In this document: piece by piece, positions 1-6,015 of the stretch
Numbering within the stretch: position 1 is the first letter of the stretch
Layout of the letters: every line of letters starts with the position of its first letter
Source of the DNA: Candidatus Latescibacterota bacterium
GTDB lineage: Bacteria > Latescibacterota > 4484-107 > B68-G9
Direction of reading: 5' to 3'
Assembly: GCA_012962735.1 (NCBI GenBank)
Contig: DTXA01000126.1
Span: forward strand, 1 to 12,529
Length of the DNA: 12,529 nucleotides
The notes under the pieces: generated by a model
The model's input: only the letters and a program-made list of their open reading frames with translations
The model's database searches: none
Told to the model about the DNA's origin: nothing
Made by a program: the position numbers and the translations under genes

Positions 1-215
1 ATCGTCCGGGCGATCTCGTGGCCCATGAGGAACTCGAACTCCTCCAGGGTGTCGCACGGTACGGGCCGGAACTGAGGATGCCACCAGGGCTGGCGCTCTG
101 TGGCAGCTTCCGGGGGATGGGAGCAACAGCGGTCTATCCGCTCCAGATCCCAACCCTTCGGAAAGAAGTCCTCCAAAAGGGAGCCCTTCAGCGTGGAAAG
201 CAGGGTTATCGCCAT
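1..215 (-). CDS. NagB-like sugar-phosphate isomerase/deaminase, N-terminal part only
   Basis: The minus strand opens with ATG at 215 behind a strong ribosome binding site (GAGGAGGAGAT directly upstream) and reads without a stop to the window edge, about 71 codons. The peptide contains FFPKGWDLERID, SHPPE, a Trp-Trp-His-Pro patch and, near the cut end, MGHEIA. From memory this pattern matches the N-terminus of a family annotated as glucosamine-6-phosphate deaminase (NagB)-like isomerases in Bacteroidota and Planctomycetota-type genomes. The catalytic part lies outside the window, so the family call rests on recall of the N-terminal pattern alone. The gene is divergent from the downstream envelope and B12 genes and has its own -10 box. 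A different enzyme sharing this N-terminal region cannot be excluded. Confidence 0.5.
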   Translation of the reverse strand, partial: MAITLLSTLKGSLLEDFFPKGWDLERIDRCCSHPPEAATERQPWWHPQFRPVPCDTLEEFEFLMGHEIART

Positions 216-231
216 ATCTCCTCCTCAGTTT

Positions 232-237
232 ATTATA
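232..237 (-). promoter_or_regulatory. -10 box for the divergent NagB-like gene
   Basis: The minus strand reads TATAAT, a perfect sigma70 -10 hexamer, 16 bases upstream of the ATG at 215. Transcription would start around 225-226, leaving a leader of only about 10 bases that is essentially the ribosome binding site. No convincing -35 hexamer is visible 16-18 bases further upstream. Confidence 0.45.
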
Positions 238-305
238 GCTTAGAAACTTTTTGGGACCTCTATCTAAAGATAGCCCATGCCAGCCTCGATGTCAAGGGAA
301 AGAGG

Positions 306-701
306 ATGTCCGACCGGAGCTTCTGGAAGGTCCTTGCCATAATCATGGGAATACTGGGCACCGCCTGCGGGAGGGAGGAACCTTCCAGGCCCCCACCGCC
401 CATCCGCGTTGAGGTGCTCAACGGCTGCGGGGAGCCTGGACTGGCCAAGAGGGTCGCCTGGACTCTGCGGGACAAAGGCTTAGACGTGGTCAACGGGAAC
501 GGTTCAAACGCATCCCACTTCAACTTCTCAGAGTCCATCGTGGTGGACCGGTGCGGGGACCCGGAGAAGGCCAAATATGTAGCCCGTGTGCTGGGGATAT
601 CCAACTGCATACAGCAGGTGTACGAAGAGGGATACCACATAGAGGAGGTGACGGTCGTCCTGGGAAGGGATATAGTGAGCAAGATCTTACAAGGGGAATG
701 A
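306..701 (+). CDS. LytR_C-domain envelope protein (probable lipoprotein or membrane-anchored)
   Basis: A 131-residue protein. Residues 7-20 are a short hydrophobic stretch (WKVLAIIMGILGTA) followed by Cys21, which could be a lipoprotein signal with a non-standard lipobox (GTAC, Leu one place further up) or a membrane anchor. A proline-rich linker (28-32) leads into a LytR_C-type domain (about 33-121) that begins RVEVLNGCGEPGLAKRV and ends VTVVLGRD, the usual pattern of this family. LytR_C domains occur at the C-terminus of LytR-CpsA-Psr proteins and as small stand-alone envelope proteins; the biochemical role of the stand-alone form is not known. ATG 306 is chosen because the domain and hydrophobic anchor begin right after it and AAGGGAAAGAGG precedes it; the open frame runs further upstream, but there it opposes the divergent gene. 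The stop overlaps the rsfS start (ATGA). Confidence 0.7.
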   Translation: MSDRSFWKVLAIIMGILGTACGREEPSRPPPPIRVEVLNGCGEPGLAKRVAWTLRDKGLDVVNGNGSNASHFNFSESIVVDRCGDPEKAKYVARVLGISNCIQQVYEEGYHIEEVTVVLGRDIVSKILQGE

Positions 702-1060
702 GCACTACGTCCTGCATAGCCAAGCTCGCAGCAGAACTGATGCTCTCCAAGAAGGCCGAGGGGGTGGTCATCTTAGACCTCAGGGGTCTGACCGACATAG
801 CGGAGTACTTTGTGCTCTGCTCCGGAGGGACAGACCTGCATGTCCGCGCGATCGTAGATGCAGTATTGGAGGGTATGGAGGCGAAGGGAGTGCGCCCCTG
901 GTACGTGGAAGGATACGAGGATGCAAGGTGGGTGGTTTTGGACTTCGTGGACGTGGTGGTGCATATCTTCCAGCCCGAGGTGCGGGAGTTCTATAATTTG
1001 GAGCGCCTCTGGGGCGACGCCCCGAGGGAGGAGGTTACAGAGGAGCCTTTATACCCCTAA
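698..1060 (+). CDS. rsfS: Ribosome silencing factor RsfS
   Basis: A 120-residue protein of the RsfS/Iojap/YbeB family, normal in length. The fold spans about residues 5-105, with VVILDLRGLTDIAEYFVLCSG at 23-43 and the diagnostic end VVVHIF..REFYNLERLWGDA (86-108). Family members bind ribosomal protein uL14 on the 50S subunit and block subunit joining during nutrient limitation. The start ATG 698 shares ATGA with the preceding stop and follows AAGGGGA, so the two genes look translationally coupled. A stand-alone LytR_C gene just before rsfS is, as I recall, a common arrangement in several candidate phyla. The C-terminal tail (109-120) is acidic and unremarkable. The gene is unrelated to the B12 operon, whose own promoter starts right after it. 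Confidence 0.93.
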   Translation: MSTTSCIAKLAAELMLSKKAEGVVILDLRGLTDIAEYFVLCSGGTDLHVRAIVDAVLEGMEAKGVRPWYVEGYEDARWVVLDFVDVVVHIFQPEVREFYNLERLWGDAPREEVTEEPLYP

Positions 1061-1065
1061 GGGTC

Positions 1066-1094
1066 TTGCTTCCTTCCCGGTAAAGTGTTATATT
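1066..1094 (+). promoter_or_regulatory. Sigma70-like promoter of the B12 operon
   Basis: TTGCTT (1066-1071), a spacer of exactly 17 bases, then TATATT (1089-1094), five of six matches to TATAAT. The predicted start near 1101 would place about 50 bases of leader before the cobalamin aptamer. Position right after rsfS and immediately upstream of the riboswitch supports it. It is the only well-spaced promoter I see on the plus strand of the operon. Confidence 0.55.
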
Positions 1095-1128
1095 TAAGTC
1101 GTGACCGTCGTCTGTGGCGGCATGAAAC

Positions 1129-1149
1129 CCCCTGGGTTTTAGCCAGGGG
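1129..1149 (+). other. Leader hairpin upstream of the riboswitch
   Basis: CCCCTGG (1129-1135) and CCAGGGG (1143-1149) form a perfect 7-bp stem around a 7-base loop (GTTTTAG). No run of T follows, so it is not an intrinsic terminator. It lies between the predicted transcription start and the aptamer and may be a leader-stabilising or peripheral riboswitch helix. Confidence 0.35.
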
Positions 1150-1152
1150 AAC

Positions 1153-1317
1153 ATACGGGTCAGGTGCCCCGGAAGGGGAGAATAGGGAAGCCGGTGAGAG
1201 TCCGGCGCGGCCCCGCCACTGTGATCGGCCGTTGATCCGCCCGCATATGTCACTGGGGAGACCTGGGAAGGCGTGGGCGGGGAGGCCGTCAGCCAGGAGA
1301 CCTGCCTGGCCCCGGAG
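1153..1317 (+). promoter_or_regulatory. Cobalamin (adenosylcobalamin-type) riboswitch aptamer
   Basis: Conserved cobalamin riboswitch blocks appear in order: GGTGCCCCGGAAGGGGAG (from 1163), AATAGGGAAGCCGGTGAGAG (1181-1200) with a GCCGG/CCGGC stem, GCGGCCCCGCCACTGTGA (the B12-box region, about 1206-1223), a peripheral stem CCGCCC (1237-1242) with GGGCGG (1275-1280), and AGCCAGGAGACCTGCC (1291-1306). This is the standard layout of the Rfam cobalamin class. Binding of adenosylcobalamin or a related corrinoid would lower expression of the downstream operon when B12 is sufficient. The 5' and 3' limits are approximate because the closing helix was not folded. Its place directly before the btuB-like receptor is the classic one. 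Confidence 0.95.
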
Positions 1318-1326
1318 TTCGCAACA

Positions 1327-1376
1327 GCCTCCGAGGGGAGGCGGCGGACGTACGGGTGTACACCCCGATCTCCTCG
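1327..1376 (+). promoter_or_regulatory. Riboswitch expression platform: switching hairpin and antiterminator helix
   Basis: After the aptamer, GCCTCC (1327-1332) and GGAGGC (1337-1342) form a 6-bp hairpin with loop GAGG, in the position where many cobalamin riboswitches have the hairpin that docks onto the aptamer. The overlapping segment CGAGGGGA (1332-1339) can instead pair over 8 bp (one G-U) with TCTCCTCG (1369-1376), which lies in the 5' arm and loop of the terminator. The two states exclude each other, giving a plausible antiterminator without ligand and a terminator with ligand. The pairing was found by eye; no energies were computed. Confidence 0.5.
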
Positions 1377-1393
1377 TGGAGGTCGGGGTTTTT
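1363..1393 (+). terminator. Intrinsic terminator of the cobalamin riboswitch
   Basis: CCCCGATCTCC (1363-1373) pairs with GGAGGTCGGGG (1378-1388) over 11 bp including one G-U pair, with a TCGT loop, followed by five T (1389-1393). It ends 24 bases before the receptor start codon, so it would stop transcription before the first gene when corrinoid is bound. Confidence 0.9.
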
Positions 1394-1417
1394 CGTTCGA
1401 AGTTGGAGGATAAGGCT

Positions 1418-3583
1418 ATGCATGCTTTAGGGATGCTTTTGGCAGGACTGTTGTTCGCAAGCTCCGCCTTCGGCGGTGAGATCGCCGGAAGGGTCCTCGA
1501 CAGCCAGACCGGCTCGCCCCTGCCGGGTGTGGCTGTGTACATCCCGAAGCTCGGTGTGGGCACGGCCTCCGACACATCGGGGGCTTTCTCCCTGAAGGGG
1601 GTTCCAGAGGGCGAGCATACCCTCAAGATCAGCATGATCGGCTACCGGCCGGAGGAGCTTGAGGTGAGGGTGGGGAAGGAGCCCGCCTTTGTGAAGGTCG
1701 CCCTCTACCCCCAGGTATACCATATGGCCGAGATCGTGGTGACAGCTCTAAAGGGTGAGGACCTCATCCTGAAGTCCCCAGCGTTCGTGGGCCGGATAGA
1801 GGGAAGGGAGCTGAGGGAGCGGGCCACGTCCCTTCCCGAGGTCTTGGAGGGGATGGCCGGGGTGAGGGTGAAGAAGCTCGGAGGGCTCGGCGACTACGCC
1901 GCGGTTTCCATAAGGGGCTCGTCCTCCCAGCAGGTAAGGGTGTACATAGACGAGGTACCTCTAAACGATGCCTTCTGGGGAGGGGTGAACCTCGGAAGCC
2001 TTCCCGTGGGCGTGTTCTCCAGGGTAGAGGTATACAGAGGTGTAATCCCCATGTCCTTCGGGGGAAGTGGAACAGGAGGGGTCGTCAGGCTCGTCACCCC
2101 GAGGACGGGGACGAAGGGATACGGGGCCTTGATGTCCGGGTCTTTCGGGGCCATCGGGGCTTTCTGTCTGGCGTCCCACAGGGGGTTTCTAGCCGGCGTG
2201 GAATATCTCCGGGCGGAGAACGACTACCCCTTCTTGGACGATAACGGCACCCGGTACAACCCCGAAGACGACGTATGGATCAAAAGGTATAACAATGACT
2301 TCCGCTCCACATCGCTGCTGGCGAAGCTCTCCCTCCCCGTAAAGGGGGCCAAGCTTTCCCTTTGGGACCTTTTCTTCAGTTCCCACAAGGGCCTGCCAGG
2401 CGCGGGCAACGCCCAGGCCAAGCACGCTCGCCTCAAGCAACTGCGCAACCTCTCCGGCGCGGAGGTAGAAGCGCCTTTGGGGGTAAGCCTCTTCAGGGCG
2501 GAGCTTTTCTGGAGCCGCTATGTGAGCGAGTTTCGAGACCCTTACAGCGAGATAGGCCTGGGCCGCCAGGACAACCACAACGCGACAGATATGCTCGGGT
2601 TCAGGGGCTCTCTCCGCTCGGCCCGGGGGAACCTCTCGGGCACGGCCCTTTTGGAGGCCAGAAGGGAGATGTTCCGTCCCTCGGACAGGATACGCCGGAC
2701 GCCTTTGCCGGCCAGCGACCGGACGAGCGTGGCCTGGGGGTTGGAGGGGGTATACCTGAGGGACAAGCTCGAGGTACAGGCCTCCCTCCGGGGCGACCAT
2801 ATGTGGAACCGCTGCAAGGTGGACTATGTCTTGGGGGTCTTAAGGCCCGTGCCGGAGGAGAGAAAGGAATACGGGTTTTCGGGGGCCAGGCTTGGGGTCC
2901 GGCTGACCTTAGCCCCCGGGCTCCATATAAAGGGCAACATCGGGAGGTACTTCCGGGCGCCGTCCTTCTACGAGCTGTTCGGAGACACGGGCCCCGTGAT
3001 CGGGAACACGAAGCTTAAGCCCGAGTTTGGCTTGAACTTCGACTTTGGTTTCGTCCTGACGGCCGGAGGAGCGAGGATGGAGGTGGTGTACTACGACAAC
3101 CGCATCCGGGATGGGATAGTCTTCGTCCAACACTCCCAATTCACATCTAAGCCGGAGAACTTGGGGAAAGCCAAGATAAGGGGGGTGGAGCTTTCCTGGA
3201 GGGCGCGTTTCGGCCCTCTGTGTTGGGAGGGCCATGGGTCGTACCAGGAGGCCCGGAATCTTTCCGAACTATACGGGGGCATCTATAGGGGCAAACAACT
3301 CCCCAACCGCCCCCTCTGGACCGCCCACGGTCGTTGGAGCATATCCTGGAAGAACATCAAGGGGTTCTATGAGGCCGACTACACCTCCGGAAACTACCAC
3401 GACCTGTACAACAAGTTCCCCATCCCCGAGAGGTTCCTCCACAACTTAGGCCTAAGTCTGACCGTACCCCCCCTGAGTATAGAGGGGGAGGTCAAGAACG
3501 CAACCGACCGACATGCCTCGGACCTCTGGGGGTATCCGCTCCCCGGCAGGTCGTACTACCTAAGGCTCAGGATAGGGGGATAG
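1418..3583 (+). CDS. btuB: TonB-dependent outer-membrane cobalamin receptor (BtuB-like)
   Basis: A 721-residue outer-membrane transporter. ATG 1418 lies 8 bases after GGAGG, just past the riboswitch terminator, and starts a signal peptide (hydrophobic 4-17, likely cleaved near AFG/GE at 19-20). Residues 21-97 form a carboxypeptidase-regulatory-like domain (GRVLDSQTGSPLPGVAVYI, then TLKISMIGYRPEE), typical of Bacteroidota-type receptors and absent from E. coli BtuB. EIVVTA (105-110) resembles the TonB box of BtuB. The plug (about 115-230) contains SIRGSSSQQVRVYIDEVPLN and VEVYRG..P..FGGSGTGG. The remainder is a beta-barrel with the family pattern FRAPSFYELFG and a C-terminal strand ending YYLRLRIGG. 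TonB, ExbB and ExbD would power import but are not here. Sequence alone shows a TonB-dependent receptor; the corrinoid substrate follows from the riboswitch and the btuFCD and cob neighbours. Only two bases separate it from cobT. Confidence 0.92.
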   Translation: MHALGMLLAGLLFASSAFGGEIAGRVLDSQTGSPLPGVAVYIPKLGVGTASDTSGAFSLKGVPEGEHTLKISMIGYRPEELEVRVGKEPAFVKVALYPQVYHMAEIVVTALKGEDLILKSPAFVGRIEGRELRERATSLPEVLEGMAGVRVKKLGGLGDYAAVSIRGSSSQQVRVYIDEVPLNDAFWGGVNLGSLPVGVFSRVEVYRGVIPMSFGGSGTGGVVRLVTPRTGTKGYGALMSGSFGAIGAFCLASHRGFLAGVEYLRAENDYPFLDDNGTRYNPEDDVWIKRYNNDFRSTSLLAKLSLPVKGAKLSLWDLFFSSHKGLPGAGNAQAKHARLKQLRNLSGAEVEAPLGVSLFRAELFWSRYVSEFRDPYSEIGLGRQDNHNATDMLGFRGSLRSARGNLSGTALLEARREMFRPSDRIRRTPLPASDRTSVAWGLEGVYLRDKLEVQASLRGDHMWNRCKVDYVLGVLRPVPEERKEYGFSGARLGVRLTLAPGLHIKGNIGRYFRAPSFYELFGDTGPVIGNTKLKPEFGLNFDFGFVLTAGGARMEVVYYDNRIRDGIVFVQHSQFTSKPENLGKAKIRGVELSWRARFGPLCWEGHGSYQEARNLSELYGGIYRGKQLPNRPLWTAHGRWSISWKNIKGFYEADYTSGNYHDLYNKFPIPERFLHNLGLSLTVPPLSIEGEVKNATDRHASDLWGYPLPGRSYYLRLRIGG

Positions 3584-3585
3584 CG

Positions 3586-4638
3586 ATGGCGAGTTGGCGA
3601 GAGGTGGTTCAGTGCATCTCCCCCCCGGACGCCGGGGCTATGGAAGAAGCTAAATCGCGCCAGGACCGGCTCACCAAGCCCCCGGGGAGCCTGGGGCGGC
3701 TGGAGGAGCTCTCGGTCCAGGTGGCCGGGATCGCGGGCGACCCTATGCCCTGCATCCACCACAAGGTGATCTTCGCCGTGGCCGGGGACCACGGGGTGGC
3801 CGAGGAGGGGGTCAGCGCCTATCCCAAGGAGGTCACTGCCCAGATGGTGGCCAACTTCCTGGGGGGCGGCGCGGCCATAAATGTCCTAGCTAAGTGTGTG
3901 GGCGCCAGAGTCGTAGTGGTGGACGCCGGGGTGGCGGCGGACCTCCCTTACCACCCCGAACTCCGCTCCCGCAAACTCGGCCGCGGCACGGGGAACATCG
4001 CTAAAGGTCCGGCCATGTCCCGGCAGCAGGCCGAACGAGCGCTGGAGGTGGGGGTCCGGCTTGTGGAGGAGGAGAGTGGACGGGGGCTGGACATCCTGGG
4101 ACTCGGGGATATGGGGATCGCCAACACCACGCCCTCTGCTGCCATAGCTTCTGCCTTCACGGGCCTCCCCCCGGAATCCGTGGCCGGACGCGGCACTGGG
4201 ATAGACGACGCCGCTTTCTCCCGCAAGGTTGAAGTCATAAAGAGGGCCCTCGAGCTTAACCGTCCCGACCCTTCGGACCCGGTGGACGTGTTGGCGAAGG
4301 TAGGGGGGTTCGAGATCGGGGTGCTCGCCGGGATAGCTCTCGGAGGGGCGTTCTATCGGGTTCCGGTGGTCTTAGACGGGCTGATCGCTACCGCCGGTGC
4401 TCTGATAGCGTACAGGCTCTGTCCTCAGGTGCGGGATTACTACATCGCGGCCCACCGTTCGGTGGAGGTGGGACATAAGGCCATGTTGGAACGTATGGGG
4501 TTGAAGCCTCTGTTGGACCTAAACTTGCGCCTGGGGGAGGGCACGGGTGCTGCATTGGGGGTCTTCTTAGTGGAGGCCGCAGTCCGGGTGTTGAGGGAGA
4601 TGGCCACCTTCGAGGAAGCAGGGGTCTCGGAGGCGTAA
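3586..4638 (+). CDS. cobT: Nicotinate-nucleotide:dimethylbenzimidazole phosphoribosyltransferase CobT
   Basis: A 350-residue cytoplasmic enzyme that transfers phosphoribose from nicotinate mononucleotide to a lower-ligand base, giving alpha-ribazole phosphate. Family landmarks in order: KPPGSLGRLEEL (31-42), FAVAGDHGVAEEGVSAYP (63-80), VDAGV (112-116), GRGTGNIAKGPAMS (132-145), LGDMGIANTTPSAAI (173-187), GRGTGIDD (201-208), HRSVEVGHK (290-298) and LRLGEGTGAALG (314-325). Glu318 in GEGTG corresponds to the catalytic base of the Salmonella enzyme (Glu317). Asp175 in GDMG stands where Salmonella has Glu174. Length is normal. ATG 3586 follows the receptor stop by two bases, with AGGGGGAT as ribosome binding site, so co-translation with the receptor is likely. 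A 54-base gap separates it from cobS. Confidence 0.97.
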   Translation: MASWREVVQCISPPDAGAMEEAKSRQDRLTKPPGSLGRLEELSVQVAGIAGDPMPCIHHKVIFAVAGDHGVAEEGVSAYPKEVTAQMVANFLGGGAAINVLAKCVGARVVVVDAGVAADLPYHPELRSRKLGRGTGNIAKGPAMSRQQAERALEVGVRLVEEESGRGLDILGLGDMGIANTTPSAAIASAFTGLPPESVAGRGTGIDDAAFSRKVEVIKRALELNRPDPSDPVDVLAKVGGFEIGVLAGIALGGAFYRVPVVLDGLIATAGALIAYRLCPQVRDYYIAAHRSVEVGHKAMLERMGLKPLLDLNLRLGEGTGAALGVFLVEAAVRVLREMATFEEAGVSEA

Positions 4639-4692
4639 TTAGCCCCTTCGCTCCTATACTTTTTGGGGCCTTACTCGACCAAGGTGAACGAT

Positions 4693-5409
4693 ATGCTCCG
4701 CGACCTCCGGAACGCCTTGGGTTTTCTAACAGTCATGCCTGTGGGAGGTGGACCGCCCTCGGGCCGGGCTATGGCGGCCTTCCCCTTGGTCGGAGCGCTC
4801 ATAGGGGGGGCGCTCCTGTGCGCACGATGGGCCTTAGGGAAGCTCGTCCCCCATCCACTCTCAGATGTCCTCCTCGTGGGGTTCTGGGCCCAGCTCACCG
4901 GCGGCCTGCACTTGGACGGCTTGGCGGACGCCTGCGACGCCCTTTTAGCCCCTTTACCCCCGCAGAGGCGCTTGGAGGTCTTGAAGGACCCCCACATCGG
5001 AGCCTTCGGGACGGCAGGGGTAGCCTTAGTGCTCATGGCCAAGGCCGCGGGGCTTTATGCCGTCCGGGGGGACTGGAGGGCCATCTTCCTTGCTCCCATG
5101 TTGGCCAGGTGGGCGATGGCGCTCGTCGCCTCCTCATGCCCTAGCGCCAGGTCGGAGGGGCTGGGGAGGACGTTCCAAAGGGATGCGGGAAAGAGGGAAG
5201 TCCTATGGGCTTCCGTCTGGGTGGCTGCTGGCGTCGCGGTCGCCGGGGTCGTGGGTTTCTGGACCGCGGCATCGGTCGGCCTGTTCGCATTGGCCTTCGC
5301 CTGCTTTGTGCTCAGGCGCATCCCCGGGTTCACCGGGGACCTGTATGGGGCCCTCGGAGAACTAAGCGAGGTGTTGGTCCTGACAGCGGGCGCGGCCTTG
5401 GGGAGATAA
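4693..5409 (+). CDS. cobS: Adenosylcobinamide-GDP ribazoletransferase (cobalamin synthase) CobS
   Basis: A 238-residue integral inner-membrane enzyme joining adenosylcobinamide-GDP to alpha-ribazole (phosphate), the last assembly step. Diagnostic motifs are LRNALGFLTVMPV at the N-terminus, TGGLHLDGLADACDALL (69-85, acidic residues thought to bind metal), LKDPHIGAFG (97-106) and FTGDLYGALGELSEVLVL (213-230). Several hydrophobic segments (about 30-48, 108-122, 132-147, 170-190, 192-206) fit the multi-span topology. ATG 4693 is preferred because CobS proteins usually begin close to the LRNALGFLT motif and AAGGTGA lies 5 bases upstream; in-frame alternatives are GTG 4684 and TTG 4663. The stop is immediately followed by the cobU start. 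Slightly shorter than the E. coli protein, with no core motif missing. Confidence 0.95.
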   Translation: MLRDLRNALGFLTVMPVGGGPPSGRAMAAFPLVGALIGGALLCARWALGKLVPHPLSDVLLVGFWAQLTGGLHLDGLADACDALLAPLPPQRRLEVLKDPHIGAFGTAGVALVLMAKAAGLYAVRGDWRAIFLAPMLARWAMALVASSCPSARSEGLGRTFQRDAGKREVLWASVWVAAGVAVAGVVGFWTAASVGLFALAFACFVLRRIPGFTGDLYGALGELSEVLVLTAGAALGR

Positions 5410-5988
5410 TTGGGCTATAAAGTACTGGTACTTGGGGGAGCGCGCAGCGGTAAAAGCGAGTTCGCCCAGGATCTGGCCGGGAGGATGGGCGAACGTGTGC
5501 TCTTCGTCGCCACCGCTGCCCCGGACGACCCCGAGATGGCAGAGCGCATAGCCCGACATCGGGCCTTGCGCCCCACCGACTGGCGCACGGTGGAGGCCCG
5601 AACCGGAGTGGCCCGGGCCTCGGCAGCCGAGCTCGGAGATGCCCAGGTGGTCATCTTGGACTGCGTAACCCTTCTGGCCTCCAACCTCCTGATGGAAAAG
5701 GGAGACCACCTCGCCCGGGAGGCCCTTTACAGGGAGATAGACGACCTGCTTCACACCTGCCGGGAGGTCCATCTGGTGCTCGTGTCCAACGAGGTTGGGA
5801 TGGGCTTGGTCCCCCCCTATCCCTCCGGCAGGGCGTTCAGGGACCTGCTCGGCTGGGCCAATCGGTATGTAGCCGAACGGGTGGACGTGGTGCTTTTTCT
5901 GTTAGCTGGGATACCCCTTGTGTTGAAGGGAGGTGATGTGTATGAGGGTATAAAGGGGACAGGAAGCGGGAGACATGAGGCAGGATAG
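5410..5988 (+). CDS. cobU: Adenosylcobinamide kinase / adenosylcobinamide-phosphate guanylyltransferase CobU
   Basis: A 192-residue bifunctional enzyme that phosphorylates adenosylcobinamide and then transfers GMP to give adenosylcobinamide-GDP, the CobS substrate. The P-loop GGARSGKS is at 9-16. His50 in RIARHRALRP aligns with the guanylylated histidine (His46) of Salmonella CobU. Further landmarks are DWRTVEA (57-63), VVILDCVTLLASNLL (80-94), LVSNEVGMGLVPPYPSGRAFRDLLG (124-148) and a C-terminal GIPLVLK. The start is TTG 5410, directly after the cobS TAA, with GGGGAG as ribosome binding site; no ATG or GTG lies between the cobS stop and the P-loop, so TTG is nearly forced. The zero-base junction implies translational coupling with cobS. 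The last dozen residues (GTGSGRHEAG) are a weakly conserved tail. Kinase activity would allow salvage of imported cobinamide. Confidence 0.95.
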   Translation: MGYKVLVLGGARSGKSEFAQDLAGRMGERVLFVATAAPDDPEMAERIARHRALRPTDWRTVEARTGVARASAAELGDAQVVILDCVTLLASNLLMEKGDHLAREALYREIDDLLHTCREVHLVLVSNEVGMGLVPPYPSGRAFRDLLGWANRYVAERVDVVLFLLAGIPLVLKGGDVYEGIKGTGSGRHEAG

Positions 5989-6015
5989 AAACTGGAATCC
6001 TCAAGGAGGGAGCGT

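Noticed and set aside
18..305. Upstream extension of the LytR_C reading frame from position 18
   Set aside because: It runs antisense to the divergent gene that has its own ribosome binding site and -10 box, and the LytR_C domain and its hydrophobic anchor begin after ATG 306.
1085..1417. Extension of the receptor reading frame upstream to 1085
   Set aside because: It would run through the riboswitch aptamer and terminator; the signal peptide and ribosome binding site place the start at 1418.
4639..4692. Internal promoter (TATACT at 4655-4660) between cobT and cobS
   Set aside because: No -35 hexamer at suitable spacing; the gap is short and the genes belong to one pathway.
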